From contig CAWHLP010000002.1 in the NCBI GenBank assembly GCA_963830205.1, positions 62,001 through 126,000 on the forward strand: DNA of 64,000 nt. Reading direction: 5' to 3'. Position numbers and translations under genes: made by a program. Under the pieces are notes generated by a model that ran no database searches, was not told the DNA's origin, and saw nothing but the letters and a program-made list of their open reading frames with translations. Positions within the stretch are counted from its first letter, which is position 1. Every line of letters starts with the position of its first letter. This document shows positions 46,153 to 54,743 of this stretch, in pieces. This DNA comes from CAVSRC01 sp963830205. GTDB taxonomy: Bacteria; Pseudomonadota; Alphaproteobacteria; Rhizobiales; Kaistiaceae.

Positions 46153-47187
46153 ATGGGCTACAAGGTTGCGGTCGCCGGGGCCACCGGCAATGTCGGCCGC
46201 GAAATGCTGAACATCCTCGCCGAGCGCGGCTTCCCCGCGGACGAGGTGGTGGCGCTTGCGTCACGACGCAGCCAGGGCACCGAGGTGTCCTACGGCGAGC
46301 ATACGCTGAAGGTGAAGGCGCTCGACACCTACGACTTCTCCGACACCGACATCTGCCTGATGTCGGCGGGCGGGGCGGTGTCGAAGGAATGGTCGCCGAA
46401 GATCGGGGCGCAGGGCTGCGTCGTCATCGACAACTCCTCGGCCTGGCGCTACGACGCCGACGTGCCGCTGATCGTGCCGGAGGTGAACGCCGACGCGATC
46501 GTGGGCTTCGCCAAGAAGAACATCATCGCCAATCCGAACTGCTCGACGGCGCAGCTGGTCGTGGCGCTGAAGCCGCTGCACGACCGGGCGAAGATCAAGC
46601 GGGTGGTGGTGTCGACCTATCAGTCGGTCTCCGGCGCCGGCAAGGAAGCGATGGACGAGCTGTTCACCCAGACCCGCGCCATCTTCGTCAACGATCCGGT
46701 CGAGGCGAAGAAGTTTCCCAAGCGCATCGCCTTCAACGTCATCCCGCATATCGACGTCTTCCTCGACGACGGCTTCACCAAGGAAGAATGGAAGATGGTG
46801 GCCGAGACCAAGAAGATCCTCGACCCGAAGATCAAGCTGGTGGCGACCTGCGTGCGCGTGCCGGTGTTCATCAGCCATTCCGAGGCGGTCAATATCGAAT
46901 TCGAGAGCGAGATCACGGCCGACGAGGCGCGCGAGATCCTGCGCGAGGCGCCGGGCTGCCTGGTGGTCGACAAGCGCGAGCCGGGCGGCTACGTGACGCC
47001 GCACGAGGCGGCCGGCGAGGACGCCACCTATATCAGCCGCATCCGCGAGGACCCGACGGTCGAATACGGCCTGGTGATGTGGGTGGTCTCCGACAACCTG
47101 CGCAAGGGCGCGGCGCTCAACGCCGTGCAGATCGCCGAGGTGCTGGTCAACCGCAAGCTCATCCAGCCGAAGCGCCAGGCCGCCTGA
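46153..47187 (+). CDS. asd: Aspartate-semialdehyde dehydrogenase
   Basis: Reduces aspartyl phosphate to aspartate semialdehyde for lysine/DAP, threonine and methionine. The 344-residue protein has the NADPH motif GATGNVGREML at 9-19, the catalytic Cys130 in NPNCSTAQ, the QSVSGAGKEAMDEL segment, and VPVFISHSEAVNIEFE with the active-site His. Full length. ATG at 46153 with GGAGAGGAG upstream. It stands alone as a transcription unit and is followed by a palindromic repeat region. Confidence 0.97.
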   Translation: MGYKVAVAGATGNVGREMLNILAERGFPADEVVALASRRSQGTEVSYGEHTLKVKALDTYDFSDTDICLMSAGGAVSKEWSPKIGAQGCVVIDNSSAWRYDADVPLIVPEVNADAIVGFAKKNIIANPNCSTAQLVVALKPLHDRAKIKRVVVSTYQSVSGAGKEAMDELFTQTRAIFVNDPVEAKKFPKRIAFNVIPHIDVFLDDGFTKEEWKMVAETKKILDPKIKLVATCVRVPVFISHSEAVNIEFESEITADEAREILREAPGCLVVDKREPGGYVTPHEAAGEDATYISRIREDPTVEYGLVMWVVSDNLRKGAALNAVQIAEVLVNRKLIQPKRQAA

Positions 47188-47269
47188 ACTGAACCGGCAT
47201 TCAATTCGTCCTGGGCGGCTGTGAGATCGCTACCTCCCCCCTTGGTGCCCTACCAAGGGGCAGGGCGAT

Positions 47270-47400
47270 CGCATATGGCACGGAGGGTGAGGGGTCGCCC
47301 ACCCGGATAGCTCGGCTCCCCCTCACCCGGATCGACCCGCTGACGCGGCCCGATCCGACCTCTCCCCGCCGGGGAGAGGTGGTGCGTCGTGCCATATGCG
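47270..47400. repeat. Long palindromic intergenic repeat
   Basis: Within the 362-bp gap 47188-47549. Perfect 13-bp outer arms CGCATATGGCACG (47270-47282) and CGTGCCATATGCG (47388-47400). The inside carries CTCACCCGGATCGACCCGC and the CTCTCCCC-gcc-GGGGAGAG hairpin (47361-47378). A second hairpin, CCCTCCCC/GGGGAGGG, follows at 47405-47427. This CTCTCCCC...GGGGAGAG type is a frequent rhizobial intergenic repeat and may be a miniature mobile element. Confidence 0.85.
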
Positions 47401-47549
47401 ACTGCCCTCCCCCGCAACGGGGGAGGGTTTGGTATCGCTCCTGAAATATCGAAGAAATGGCCCAGAAGCGGCGGCCCGCGTGTCGCCGCAATCTTCGCGT
47501 TGTTCTCAGGGCCGGAGGGTCCCCGGGGGCAACCGGAGACTTCAGGCAC

Positions 47550-47990
47550 ATGGGTTCCCGTTCCCCGCTTCGCAGCCTGTCGAAGGCGATCGCGCTCGTG
47601 GTCGTCGCCACGGGCGTCAGCGCCGTTTCGGCGAGCGCCGCCGACGCAAGCCTCGCCGGCACCCATTGGCGGCTGGTCTCGATCGGCGCAACGGCGGCCG
47701 ATGCCAGCCGGCGCGAGCCGTTCATCGAGCTCGACGACCACGGACGGCTGATCGGCGGAACCGGCTGCAACAGCTTCGGCGGCGGCTATGTGATCGATGG
47801 CGACTATCTGACCTTCGGCCAGGTCGCCACCACGCGCATGTTCTGCGAGGCAGTGTGGGAACAGGAGCGGGCGATCCTCGACGCGCTGCCCAAGGTGGCG
47901 CGCTGGCAGGTCAAGGACGACCGGCTGGAACTCATCGGTGGAACCGGCGTCGTGCTCGCCGTCTTCCAGGCGGAGCCGGAAGCGAACTGA
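47550..47990 (+). CDS. META domain-containing exported protein
   Basis: A 146-residue protein with a signal peptide (about 1-31, LVVVATGVSAVSASA) and one META/HslJ domain: LAGTHWRLVSIGA, GGTGCNSFGGGYVIDGDYLTFGQVATTRMFCEAVWEQERAIL and LELIGGTGVVLAVFQ. The GTGCN and TRMxC motifs are diagnostic. The family is periplasmic or outer-membrane associated, with a stress or antibiotic-tolerance link in HslJ; the mechanism is unknown. The ATG at 47550 gives the natural signal peptide. Confidence 0.9.
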   Translation: MGSRSPLRSLSKAIALVVVATGVSAVSASAADASLAGTHWRLVSIGATAADASRREPFIELDDHGRLIGGTGCNSFGGGYVIDGDYLTFGQVATTRMFCEAVWEQERAILDALPKVARWQVKDDRLELIGGTGVVLAVFQAEPEAN

Positions 47991-47999
47991 TTTGCCAGC

Positions 48000-48486
48000 T
48001 CAAGCGGCCGGCTCGGACGCCAGCACGTCGTCGAGCCTGGCATAGCTCTGGCCCATGCCGCCGGTCATGCCGGTGGCGAGCGCCGCATCGCGGAGCGCGC
48101 GCGAGGGATAGCTGATCGTCAGCGTCATGGTGGTGCGGCCATTCTCTTCGGCGAACACGGTCGTGGTCAGCGCCTCGGGCATGTCGGCATCCTCGAAGGT
48201 CTCGGTGCAGACGATGCGGGTCGGCGCCGCGATCTCGCGATAGATGCCGCCGAGGGCGAACTCCCTGCCGTTCTCGTCGTTGCGCCATAGGTAGCGGAAG
48301 CGGCCGCCGACCCGGAGGTCGATCTCGCAGAGCGGCATCGACCAGCCGGGCGGCCCGAGCAGCCAGCGCTTCACCAGAGCCGGCCTGGTGTGGCAATCGA
48401 AGACGAGGCGCGGCAGGCGCTTCGAAGATGCGGGTGCAGACCACGTCGAAATCGTTCGGCGTGGTGACGTGCAGGTCGTGGGGCAT
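48000..48486 (-). CDS. SRPBCC (AHSA1-like) domain protein, frame interrupted
   Basis: About 161 residues after discounting one extra base near 48413 (GCGCCTGCCGCGCC). The start, HDLHVTTPNDFDVVCTRIFEAPA, continues in the next frame as RLVFDCHTRPALVKRWLLGPPGWSMPLCEIDLRVGGRFRYLW and ends in MGQSYARLDDVLA. This is the activator of Hsp90-like START fold seen in thousands of small uncharacterised proteins. It is the last gene of an ArsR-VOC-SRPBCC set, a standard triplet for which an ArsR repressor controls both enzymes or binding proteins. Confidence 0.85.
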
Positions 48487-48520
48487 CGGGCGGTTCCTCT
48501 CTGACGCGCGTGATGACCGG

Positions 48521-48634
48521 CTCCTCCCTCCCCTGAAAGGGGAGGGTCGGACCGAAGGTCCGGGGAGGGGTCGAGCAATCTGACCCCCACCCGGTTGGCT
48601 TCGCCAACCGACCTCCCCCTTTCAGGGGGAGGAG
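48521..48634. repeat. Long palindromic intergenic repeat
   Basis: Outer arms CTCCTCCCTCCCCTGAAAGG and CCCTTTCAGGGGGAGGAG, inner hairpins GGTCGGACCGAAGGTCC and GGTTGGCTTCGCCAACC. It belongs to the same general class as 47270-47400 but is not identical. It lies between SRPBCC and VOC genes and interrupts their spacing, so it may affect readthrough. Confidence 0.82.
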
Positions 48635-48663
48635 AAGAAGGGCCCAGGCTGTCGCGCTCTTCC

Positions 48664-49146
48664 TCAGCCGGCGAAGGCGCGCTCGAGCGCGGCGATATCG
48701 ATCTTGCCCATGGCGAGCATGGCATTCATGGCACGGCCGGCCGCGGCACGATCCTCGTCCTGGAGCAGGGCGCCGAGCCTGTCGGGCACGATCTGCCAGG
48801 AGATGCCGTATCTGTCCTTGAGCCAGCCGCACCGGCCGGGCGCGCCGCCCTCGCCGAGGCGCGCCCAGAAATGATCGACCTCAGCCTGAGTGGCGCAGTG
48901 GACCATGAAGGAGACCGCCTCGCTGAAGGTGAAGTGCGGCCCGCCGTTCAGCGCCATGAAGGCTTGCCCGCGCAGGCGGAAGTTGACCACCATGGCCGAG
49001 CCGGGCGGCCGGCCGTGGATCTCCTTGCCCGCCTCGCCGTAGCGGCTGACCGAGGTGACAGCCGCATCCTCGAAGATCGAGACGTAGAAGTTCGCCGCCT
49101 CTTCGGCCTGGCTGTCGAACCACAGGAATGGCGTGATTCCGGTCAT
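48664..49146 (-). CDS. VOC family protein (PhnB-like)
   Basis: A 160-residue member of the PhnB/3-demethylubiquinone-methyltransferase-like VOC group: ITPFLWFDSQAEEAANFYVSIFEDAAVTSVSRYG, then FMALNGGPHFTFSEAVSFMVHCATQAEVDHFWARL and GWLKDRYGISWQIVPD. A single VOC domain is expected to dimerise. No metal ligands are certain, and the function is unknown. It follows the arsR-type regulator by 17 bp and precedes SRPBCC, in an operon interrupted by a palindromic repeat. ATG at 49146. Confidence 0.9.
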   Translation of the reverse strand: MTGITPFLWFDSQAEEAANFYVSIFEDAAVTSVSRYGEAGKEIHGRPPGSAMVVNFRLRGQAFMALNGGPHFTFSEAVSFMVHCATQAEVDHFWARLGEGGAPGRCGWLKDRYGISWQIVPDRLGALLQDEDRAAAGRAMNAMLAMGKIDIAALERAFAG

Positions 49147-49163
49147 CTGGCGGGTCCCTCCAA

Positions 49164-49502
49164 TCAGCGGCTGCCGGCTTTCAACAGGTCGACCAGGGTA
49201 TCGAGGCGCCGGTAATTGCCCTCAAGGCGTTTCTGAAACGGCTCGAGCCAGCCGGTCGCCTCGGCAAAGCGCGCGACCTCGAGCCGGCAGGGGCGCTTCT
49301 GCGCGTCGCGGCCGCGCGAGATCAGCCCGGCGCGCTCCAGCACCTTGAGGTGCTTGGAGATCGCCGGCTGGCTCATGGCAAAGGGCTTCGCCAGCTGCAT
49401 GACGGTGGCTTCGCCCTGCATCAGACGGGCGAGGATCGCCCGCCGGGTGGAGTCGGCCAAGGCATTGAAAGTATTGTCGAGTTCGGCTGGCGTCATGACC
49501 AT
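49164..49502 (-). CDS. ArsR/SmtB-type transcriptional regulator
   Basis: A 112-residue winged-helix repressor: FNALADSTRRAILARLMQGEATVMQLAKPFAMSQPAISKHLKVLERAGLISRGRDAQKRP. The recognition helix is MSQPAISKHLKVLERAG. No Cys pair for metal sensing is present, so it belongs to the non-metal group that regulates adjacent VOC/SRPBCC genes. A strong inverted repeat overlaps its start (49501-49532), so autorepression is very likely. Start could be the ATG at 49502 or 49496. Confidence 0.92.
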   Translation of the reverse strand: MVMTPAELDNTFNALADSTRRAILARLMQGEATVMQLAKPFAMSQPAISKHLKVLERAGLISRGRDAQKRPCRLEVARFAEATGWLEPFQKRLEGNYRRLDTLVDLLKAGSR

Positions 49503-49532
49503 AACCAATCGGTTGTATAACGTATTGGTTAT
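49501..49532 (-). promoter_or_regulatory. Operator of the ArsR-VOC-SRPBCC operon
   Basis: Perfect 9-bp inverted repeat ATAACCAAT (49501-49509) and ATTGGTTAT (49524-49532) with a 14-base AT-rich centre that could hold the -10 region. It abuts the ArsR start codon. Placement and symmetry are typical of ArsR-family autoregulation. Confidence 0.75.
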
Positions 49533-49861
49533 GATTATTGGGCGCTTCTGTCAAGCGGCCGAAAAGAATGCCGCCGCCGGGGGGCGACCGGCGGCGGCGG
49601 GCTTGCGACTGCAAGGGGTTGCGGGGAGGGAGGACGTAACCCTGTCCGTCGTGGGCGACGAAGCAGCAGTCGCAGCCTTTTCAAGAAACTCTGTTGTTCT
49701 CCTCCTTCACCTCCGGGCGGCTCGCGCCGTCCTTGTGACTGTGAGATAGAGCCTGCCGTCGCCGGCCGTTGTTAGCGATCTCACAAGGCCGCCGGGCGCC
49801 GGCTCGGCCCGTTTTTCACGATGACGCGGCGGCCGGCTTGGGGAACGGCGTGAACCGCGCT
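49533..49861. other. Gene-free stretch with a hairpin
   Basis: 329 bp between the divergent ArsR operon and the glycosyltransferase gene. It holds a perfect 10-bp hairpin CCGCCGCCGG/CCGGCGGCGG (49571-49597), and GTGAGAT/ATCTCAC arms (49741-49747, 49778-49784). No convincing small gene or RNA is seen. Confidence 0.4.
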
Positions 49862-50864
49862 ATGGCTCTAGCCGCCATGGTCGCCGAACGCCCCGAGATC
49901 ACGCTGGTCATCCCCGTCCTCAACGAGGCGGCTGGCCTCGACGCGCTGGTGGCGGCGCTCGCCAAGAGCCTCGATGGGCAGGACTTCGCCTGGTCGGTGC
50001 TCTTCGTCGACGACGGCTCGAGCGACGGCACGCTTGCCCGCATTCGCGCGCAGAACGCCGCCGACCCGCGCTTCACCGCCATCTCCTTCAGCCGCAACTT
50101 CGGCAAGGAGATCGCCATCGCCGCCGGCCTCGCCCACGCCAAAGGCGATGCGGTGGTGGTCATGGACGCCGACCTGCAGCATCCGCCGAAGATGGTGCCG
50201 GCCTTCGTGGCGGAATGGCGCAAGGGCGCCAAGATCGTCTTCGGCCAGCGCCAGAGCCGCGAATTCGGACAGCTGGCCGCGGCGGCTCTATTCACGCTTG
50301 TTCCATTTCATCTTCCGCCACATCGCCCAGACGCGGCTGCCGCTGGGCGTGGTCGATTTCCTGCTCATGGACCGACAGGCGGTCGATGTCATCAACCGGC
50401 TCGGCGAACGCACGCGCTTCTCCAAGGGCCTCTATGCCTGGATCGGCTTCCCCTCGGTGGTGGTGCCCTTCGAATCGCAGGACCGCTACGTCGGCAAGTC
50501 GCGCTGGAACTTCGTCAAGCTGGTGAGCTTCGCGCTCGACGGCTTCGTCTCCTTCTCCAGCCTGCCGCTCAAGATCTGGTCCTATGTCGGCGCGCTGATT
50601 TCGCTGGCGGCGATCGCCTACGGCCTCTATTTCGCCGTGCGCAGCCTGATCCACGGGCCCGATGTGCCGGGCTTCCCCTCGCTGATCGTGTCGATCATGT
50701 TCTTCGCCGGCGTGCAGCTCGTCTCGCTCGGGGTCATCGGCGAGTACCTGGCGCGCATCTATGACGAGGTGAAGGCGCGGCCGCTCTACGTGGTCGCCGA
50801 GGAGATCGGCACCGGCGGCGACAAGGCCGCGGCGGGGGCCGCCCCGGCCAAGGGGCGGCCATGA
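49862..50864 (+). CDS. GT2 family glycosyltransferase, frame interrupted
   Basis: About 333 residues after discounting one extra base near 50287 (GCGGCGGCTCTAT). N-part: EITLVIPVLNEAAGLDALV, VLFVDDGSSDGTLARI, SFSRNFGKEIAIAAGLAHA, VVVMDADLQHPPKMVP. C-part: PLGVVDFLLMDRQAVDVINRLGERTRF, YVGKSRWNFVKLVSFALDGFVSF, then two membrane spans. This matches DPM1/ArnC/GtrB-like enzymes that load a sugar on polyprenyl phosphate at the inner membrane. Followed by ChbG/HpnK and GtrA genes with overlaps. The ATG at 49862 is chosen; 49877 is possible. Confidence 0.9.
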
Positions 50865-51721
50865 CGGCCGCTGCGCCGATCCTCTGCGCTGACGATTTCG
50901 CCATGACCCGGGGGATCTCGGAGGGCATCCTCGAACTCGCCGAAGCCGGGCGACTGTCGGCGACCAGCGCCATGGTCGCCATGCCGCACTGGCCGGCGGT
51001 TGCCGCGCCGGCGGTGGCGCTGCGCGACCGCTTTGCGCTCGGCCTCCACCTCAACCTGACCTTCGGCGCGCCGTTGGGGGCGATGCCGAAGCTGGCGCCC
51101 GCCGGCGTCCTGCCGCCGCCCGAAAAGGTGGTCAGCCGGGCGGTCGGCCGGGCGATCGACGTCGAGGAGGTGGTGGGCGAGATCGAGCGCCAGATCGACC
51201 GCTTCGAGACGGTTGCCGGCGTGCCGCCCGACTTCATCGACGGCCATCACCACGTCCACGCCTTGCCCGTCATCCGTGGGGCGCTGGTCACGGTGCTGAA
51301 GCGCCGCTTTCCGGCCGGAGGCCCGCTCATCCGCGATCCCGCCGACGCTGTCTCCGCGATCCTCAGGCGCCGGGTTGCGGCCGGCAAGGCGCTGACGGCG
51401 GCGATGCTCGCCTTCGGCTTCCGCCAGGCGGTCGCGGCGGCGGGATTTGCCACCAATCGCGGCTTTTCCGGCTATTCGACCTTCGGCGCGCTGCCCTATG
51501 CCAAGGAATTCGAGGTTTTCCTGGTCGCGCCGGGCGCCCGGCCGATGATCATGTGCCATCCGGGCCTTGCCGGCGACGAACCGGGGGTGGCCGACGAGAT
51601 CGCCGCCCGGCGGCCGGAGGAGCACGCCTACCTGTCGGGGCGCGCCGGCCTGCCAGAGCTGATCTGGCACGTCACGGCCCGCGACGCGGCCGGCTTTCCC
51701 TGGGGCGCGGCGGCCGGCTGA
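50861..51721 (+). CDS. ChbG/HpnK family deacetylase
   Basis: A 286-residue YdjC-fold deacetylase: PILCADDFAMTRGISEGILELAEAG with the metal Asp pair (D11, D12), LGLHLNLT, DGHHHVHALPVI with the metal His set, and MCHPGLAGDEP. Relatives deacetylate chitooligosaccharides (ChbG) or a hopanoid-linked glucosamine (HpnK). Here it overlaps the GT2 start-to-stop by four bases and precedes GtrA, which points to an N-acetyl-sugar lipid intermediate rather than chitin use. No hopanoid synthesis genes are in the window. Confidence 0.9.
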   Translation: MTAAAPILCADDFAMTRGISEGILELAEAGRLSATSAMVAMPHWPAVAAPAVALRDRFALGLHLNLTFGAPLGAMPKLAPAGVLPPPEKVVSRAVGRAIDVEEVVGEIERQIDRFETVAGVPPDFIDGHHHVHALPVIRGALVTVLKRRFPAGGPLIRDPADAVSAILRRRVAAGKALTAAMLAFGFRQAVAAAGFATNRGFSGYSTFGALPYAKEFEVFLVAPGARPMIMCHPGLAGDEPGVADEIAARRPEEHAYLSGRAGLPELIWHVTARDAAGFPWGAAAG

Positions 51722-51722
51722 G

Positions 51723-52142
51723 ATGGCAAGCGATCGCCGGCCGCTCGACTACCGCTCGTTGCGCCACTGGGGCGGGTTCCTGTTTTCGGGCGGCAGCGCC
51801 TTCCTGGTCGACGCCGGGATCAACCTCGCCCTGATCCATTTCGCCGGGCTCAACCCATTCATTAGCCGGCTTATTTCCATCGGCTGCGCCATGGTGTGGG
51901 CCTGGCAGATGCACCGGCGGGTGACGTTCGCGGTGACGGCGCCGGCGAGCCTCGGCGAGTTCGCCCGCTTCGCGGTGGTGGCGGGCAGCGCCAATGCGCT
52001 CAACTACGCCATCTATGCGGCGATCCTGCTCGCCTGGCCGGCGGTGCCGCCGCTGGCGGCGCAGGTCGTCAGCACCGCCATCGCCATGGCGGCGTCCTAT
52101 CTCGGCTTCCGCTTCGGCGTGTTCCGCCGCGAGGATAGTTAG
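51723..52142 (+). CDS. GtrA family membrane protein
   Basis: A 139-residue protein with four membrane spans (LLFSGGSAFLVDAGINLALI, FISRLISIGCAMVWAWQM, FARFAVVAGSANALNYAIYA and VVSTAIAMAASYLGF). The FWxxxRxxTF-like MHRRVTF after span 2 and the C-terminal FRFGVFR are GtrA-type. GtrA proteins are proposed to help flip polyprenyl-linked sugars. It starts 1 bp behind the ChbG/HpnK stop, completing a GT2-deacetylase-flippase cluster. Its stop overlaps the convergent pdxY stop. Confidence 0.9.
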   Translation: MASDRRPLDYRSLRHWGGFLFSGGSAFLVDAGINLALIHFAGLNPFISRLISIGCAMVWAWQMHRRVTFAVTAPASLGEFARFAVVAGSANALNYAIYAAILLAWPAVPPLAAQVVSTAIAMAASYLGFRFGVFRREDS

Positions 52143-52981
52143 CCGTCTACGATTTTCGTGATGCTGACGAACGCGGCCGGCGCCAGGATGGCGTCCTGGG
52201 CCGCTGCCAGGGGCAGTTCGTCGAGGCCGTCGCGCTGCGCCGTCTCGACCATGGTCAGCACGGTGCCGGCGGCACGGGCAGCGGCCTCGCCGGGCGCAGC
52301 GCCGGCGAGGCGGTGGCCGAGATAAAGCGCGGCGAAGAGGTCGCCGGTGCCGTGGACGGCATTGTCCGCAAGCCAGCGATGGGTGAGGCGGAAGCTGCCC
52401 GCCGGCGCGGCGACGAGCGTGTCCAGGGTGCGGCTCGCCGGGTCGGCCGCCGCCGAGGTGACGACCACCTCGGGCGGCCCCAGGCGGCGGGCGGCGGCGG
52501 CGCCATGGTCGCCGGCGCCGGTCAGCCAGCCAACCTCGAAGCAGTTGGGGGTGGCGATGTCGGCAAACGGCAGCAGGCGGTCGCGGATGGCCACCGCCAC
52601 CGCTTCCGGCTGGAAGCGGCCGCCGGTGTCGCCGATGATCGGGTCGCACAGGTGGAGCGCCTGCGGGTTGGCCGCCTTCAGGCGAGTGACAAGGCGGGCG
52701 GCCGGCGCCACCTGGTCGGCATGGCCGAAATAGCCGGTGAGCACGGCGCCGACCGTCGCCAGCCAGGGCGCCCCGGCGATGTCGGCGAGGAGCGCGGCGA
52801 AGGTTGCGGTGTCCGGCACCAGGCGGCTGGCGCGGCCGTGGCCGGGGTGCCAGGGGAGCACCACGGTGGGCACGAAGATCACCGGGAAACCCAGGCGTTC
52901 CAGGGCAAAGACGCTGGCGCGGCCGCCGACGCTGCCGCGGGCGACCAGGCTGCTGATGACGATGACGGACGGTCTCAACAC
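52139..52981 (-). CDS. pdxY: Pyridoxal kinase
   Basis: Phosphorylates pyridoxal in B6 salvage. The 280-residue ribokinase-fold protein has VISSLVARGSVGGRASVFALERLGF, the substrate-side FVPTVVLPWHPGH, LHLCDPIIGDTGGRF, FADIATPNCFEVGWLTG, and the ATP/anion-hole motif HGTGDLFAALYLG with the catalytic Asp. Length and motifs are normal. Start is GTG at 52981; no in-frame ATG fits. It is convergent with the gtrA cluster. Confidence 0.92.
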   Translation of the reverse strand: MLRPSVIVISSLVARGSVGGRASVFALERLGFPVIFVPTVVLPWHPGHGRASRLVPDTATFAALLADIAGAPWLATVGAVLTGYFGHADQVAPAARLVTRLKAANPQALHLCDPIIGDTGGRFQPEAVAVAIRDRLLPFADIATPNCFEVGWLTGAGDHGAAAARRLGPPEVVVTSAAADPASRTLDTLVAAPAGSFRLTHRWLADNAVHGTGDLFAALYLGHRLAGAAPGEAAARAAGTVLTMVETAQRDGLDELPLAAAQDAILAPAAFVSITKIVDG

Positions 52982-53090
52982 GGTTCGGCGGCTCGCTCCG
53001 AGGGATCCCTGTCATTTAGCCGAGATATTGGCAGTGGAGCAAAGGCGACGGGCGGACTAATGTCCGGGCAGAGGCTGGAAGGGAAACGGG

Positions 53091-53993
53091 ATGCCGGCAG
53101 AACTGCGTCCGCGGCGCAGCGCGCTGTTCATTCCCGGAGCGAACGAACGGGCGCTCGCAAAGGGCAAGAGCATCGCTGCCGACGTGCTGATCCTCGACCT
53201 CGAGGATTCGGTGGCGCCGGACCGCAAGGACAGGGCACGTGATGCCGTCGTCGCGCTGGTCAGCGAACTGACCACCGGGCGGCGCGAGATCGTGGTGCGC
53301 ATCAACGGTCTCGACACGCCGTGGATCGCGCGCGACATCGCCGCCCTGGCGCAAGCGCGCCCGGACGCCATTCTGGTGCCCAAGCTGTCGCGCACCGACG
53401 ACATCCGCCGGGCGCGAGCGGCGCTGGCTGCCGCCCACGCGCCCAAGTCGGTCAACCTGTGGGCGATGATCGAGACGCCGGCGGCGGTGCTCAACGCCAG
53501 CGCCATGGCGGCGATCGCCGCCATGCCGGCGCCGGCGGTGACCTGCTACGTGGTCGGCACCAACGACCTGGCAGCCGAGCTCGGCGCCAGAATCCGGCCG
53601 GGCCGGGCCGCGCTCGTGCCCCACCTCGCCCAGGTGGTCGTGGCGGCGCGGGCGCACGGGCTGGCCGTGCTCGACGGCACCTTCAACGACCTCAACGACG
53701 AACGCGGGCTGGCCGGGGAATGCGTGCAGGGACGCGATCTCGGCATGGACGGCAAGACCGTCATCCATCCGAGCCAGGTGGCGGTCGCCAACGCCGCCTT
53801 CGGGCCGGCGCCGGAGGAAATCGCCTGGGCGCTCAAGGTGATCGAGGCCTTCGCCGCGCCGGACAACGCCGCCAAGGGCGTGATCACGGTCGACGGGCGG
53901 ATGGTGGAGCGCCTGCACGAACGCATGGCGCGGCGCACGCTGGCGCTTGCCGATGCGATCGGGGCAATGGGAACGGAAACCGAAAACGCCTAG
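53091..53993 (+). CDS. HpcH/HpaI-CitE family CoA-ester lyase
   Basis: A 300-residue TIM-barrel lyase of the CitE/malyl-CoA lyase group: RRSALFIPGANERALAKGKS, DVLILDLEDSVAPDRKDRAR with the Mg Asp/Glu, VVRINGLDTPW, AMIETPAAVLNA, GTNDLAAELGA and GMDGKTVIHPSQV. It cleaves or forms a 3-hydroxyacyl-CoA such as malyl- or citramalyl-CoA; the specific substrate is not determinable. The gene stands alone. ATG at 53091 with GGGAAACGGG upstream. Confidence 0.92.
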   Translation: MPAELRPRRSALFIPGANERALAKGKSIAADVLILDLEDSVAPDRKDRARDAVVALVSELTTGRREIVVRINGLDTPWIARDIAALAQARPDAILVPKLSRTDDIRRARAALAAAHAPKSVNLWAMIETPAAVLNASAMAAIAAMPAPAVTCYVVGTNDLAAELGARIRPGRAALVPHLAQVVVAARAHGLAVLDGTFNDLNDERGLAGECVQGRDLGMDGKTVIHPSQVAVANAAFGPAPEEIAWALKVIEAFAAPDNAAKGVITVDGRMVERLHERMARRTLALADAIGAMGTETENA

Positions 53994-54018
53994 CTCCGCT
54001 CGCCAAGGCGCGGGCCGG

Positions 54019-54537
54019 CTACTGGCATTCCTTGGTGACGGCGTCGAGCGCGGCGGTGACACCCGACAGCGAATAGGAGTCGGTGACGCCGGTGCCGCGG
54101 CCGGAGGTGCTGGTCACCGTCAGCTTCGTGCCCTTCTTCATGGCTTCGATCAGCGTCGGTTCCTGGTCGGGCACCGCCCACGCCGTCTCGCCGGCGGCAT
54201 CGTTGAAGAACATCTTGAAATCGGTGCCGTCGACATTGGCGGTCACGTCGCTGCCCGCCTTGAACGGGAAGCCGATGATCGTGCTTGCCTCGTTGTTGAT
54301 GCTCTTCGACGGGATCGTGGTGATCATGAAGAAGGTGTCGCCGCGGTTGGAGACCGTCCGCGTGTATTTGGAGGCGGTCGGCTGCGAGGCCGCGAAGCAG
54401 GTCTTGCTGTCGCCGTCGGCGGAGACATAAGCGTTCCAGGCCTTGAACGCGCCGATGGAGGTCGGCGCCGCCTGCGCCGCGGCGTAGCTTGTCGACGCAG
54501 CCAGCACGCCGATCAGGAGCAGAATGCGTGAGTTCAT
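54019..54537 (-). CDS. Invasion-associated locus B (IalB) family protein
   Basis: A 172-residue periplasmic protein. Signal peptide about 1-21 (LLLIGVLAASTSYAAA). The IalB domain reads FKAWNAYVSADGDSKTCFAASQP, DTFFMITTIPSKSINNEASTIIGFPF, FKMFFNDAAGETAWAV and LIEAMKKGTKLTVTSTSGRGTGVTDSYSLSG. Cysteines 47 and 171 could form a disulfide. IalB is named from Bartonella invasion, but homologues are general in alphaproteobacteria. Upstream (54538-54720) is AT-rich, a likely promoter zone. Confidence 0.92.
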   Translation of the reverse strand: MNSRILLLIGVLAASTSYAAAQAAPTSIGAFKAWNAYVSADGDSKTCFAASQPTASKYTRTVSNRGDTFFMITTIPSKSINNEASTIIGFPFKAGSDVTANVDGTDFKMFFNDAAGETAWAVPDQEPTLIEAMKKGTKLTVTSTSGRGTGVTDSYSLSGVTAALDAVTKECQ

Positions 54538-54743
54538 CGTCCTCTCACGGGGACGCCGGGCGGGCCGCCCTCGTCACCGGTTTCCTCGTTTCGATAAACA
54601 TTTCATTAAACTTCGCCCACGGGAGTTACTATTTCGTGAAGCCTCAGGCAATCGGCAAACCGGCTTTTCCCTGCGGAAATGCCAAGCCCCAGCTAGACCG
54701 GCAAAATCGGACGACAATGTGATCCGGCGCTGTGAGGCGGCGG

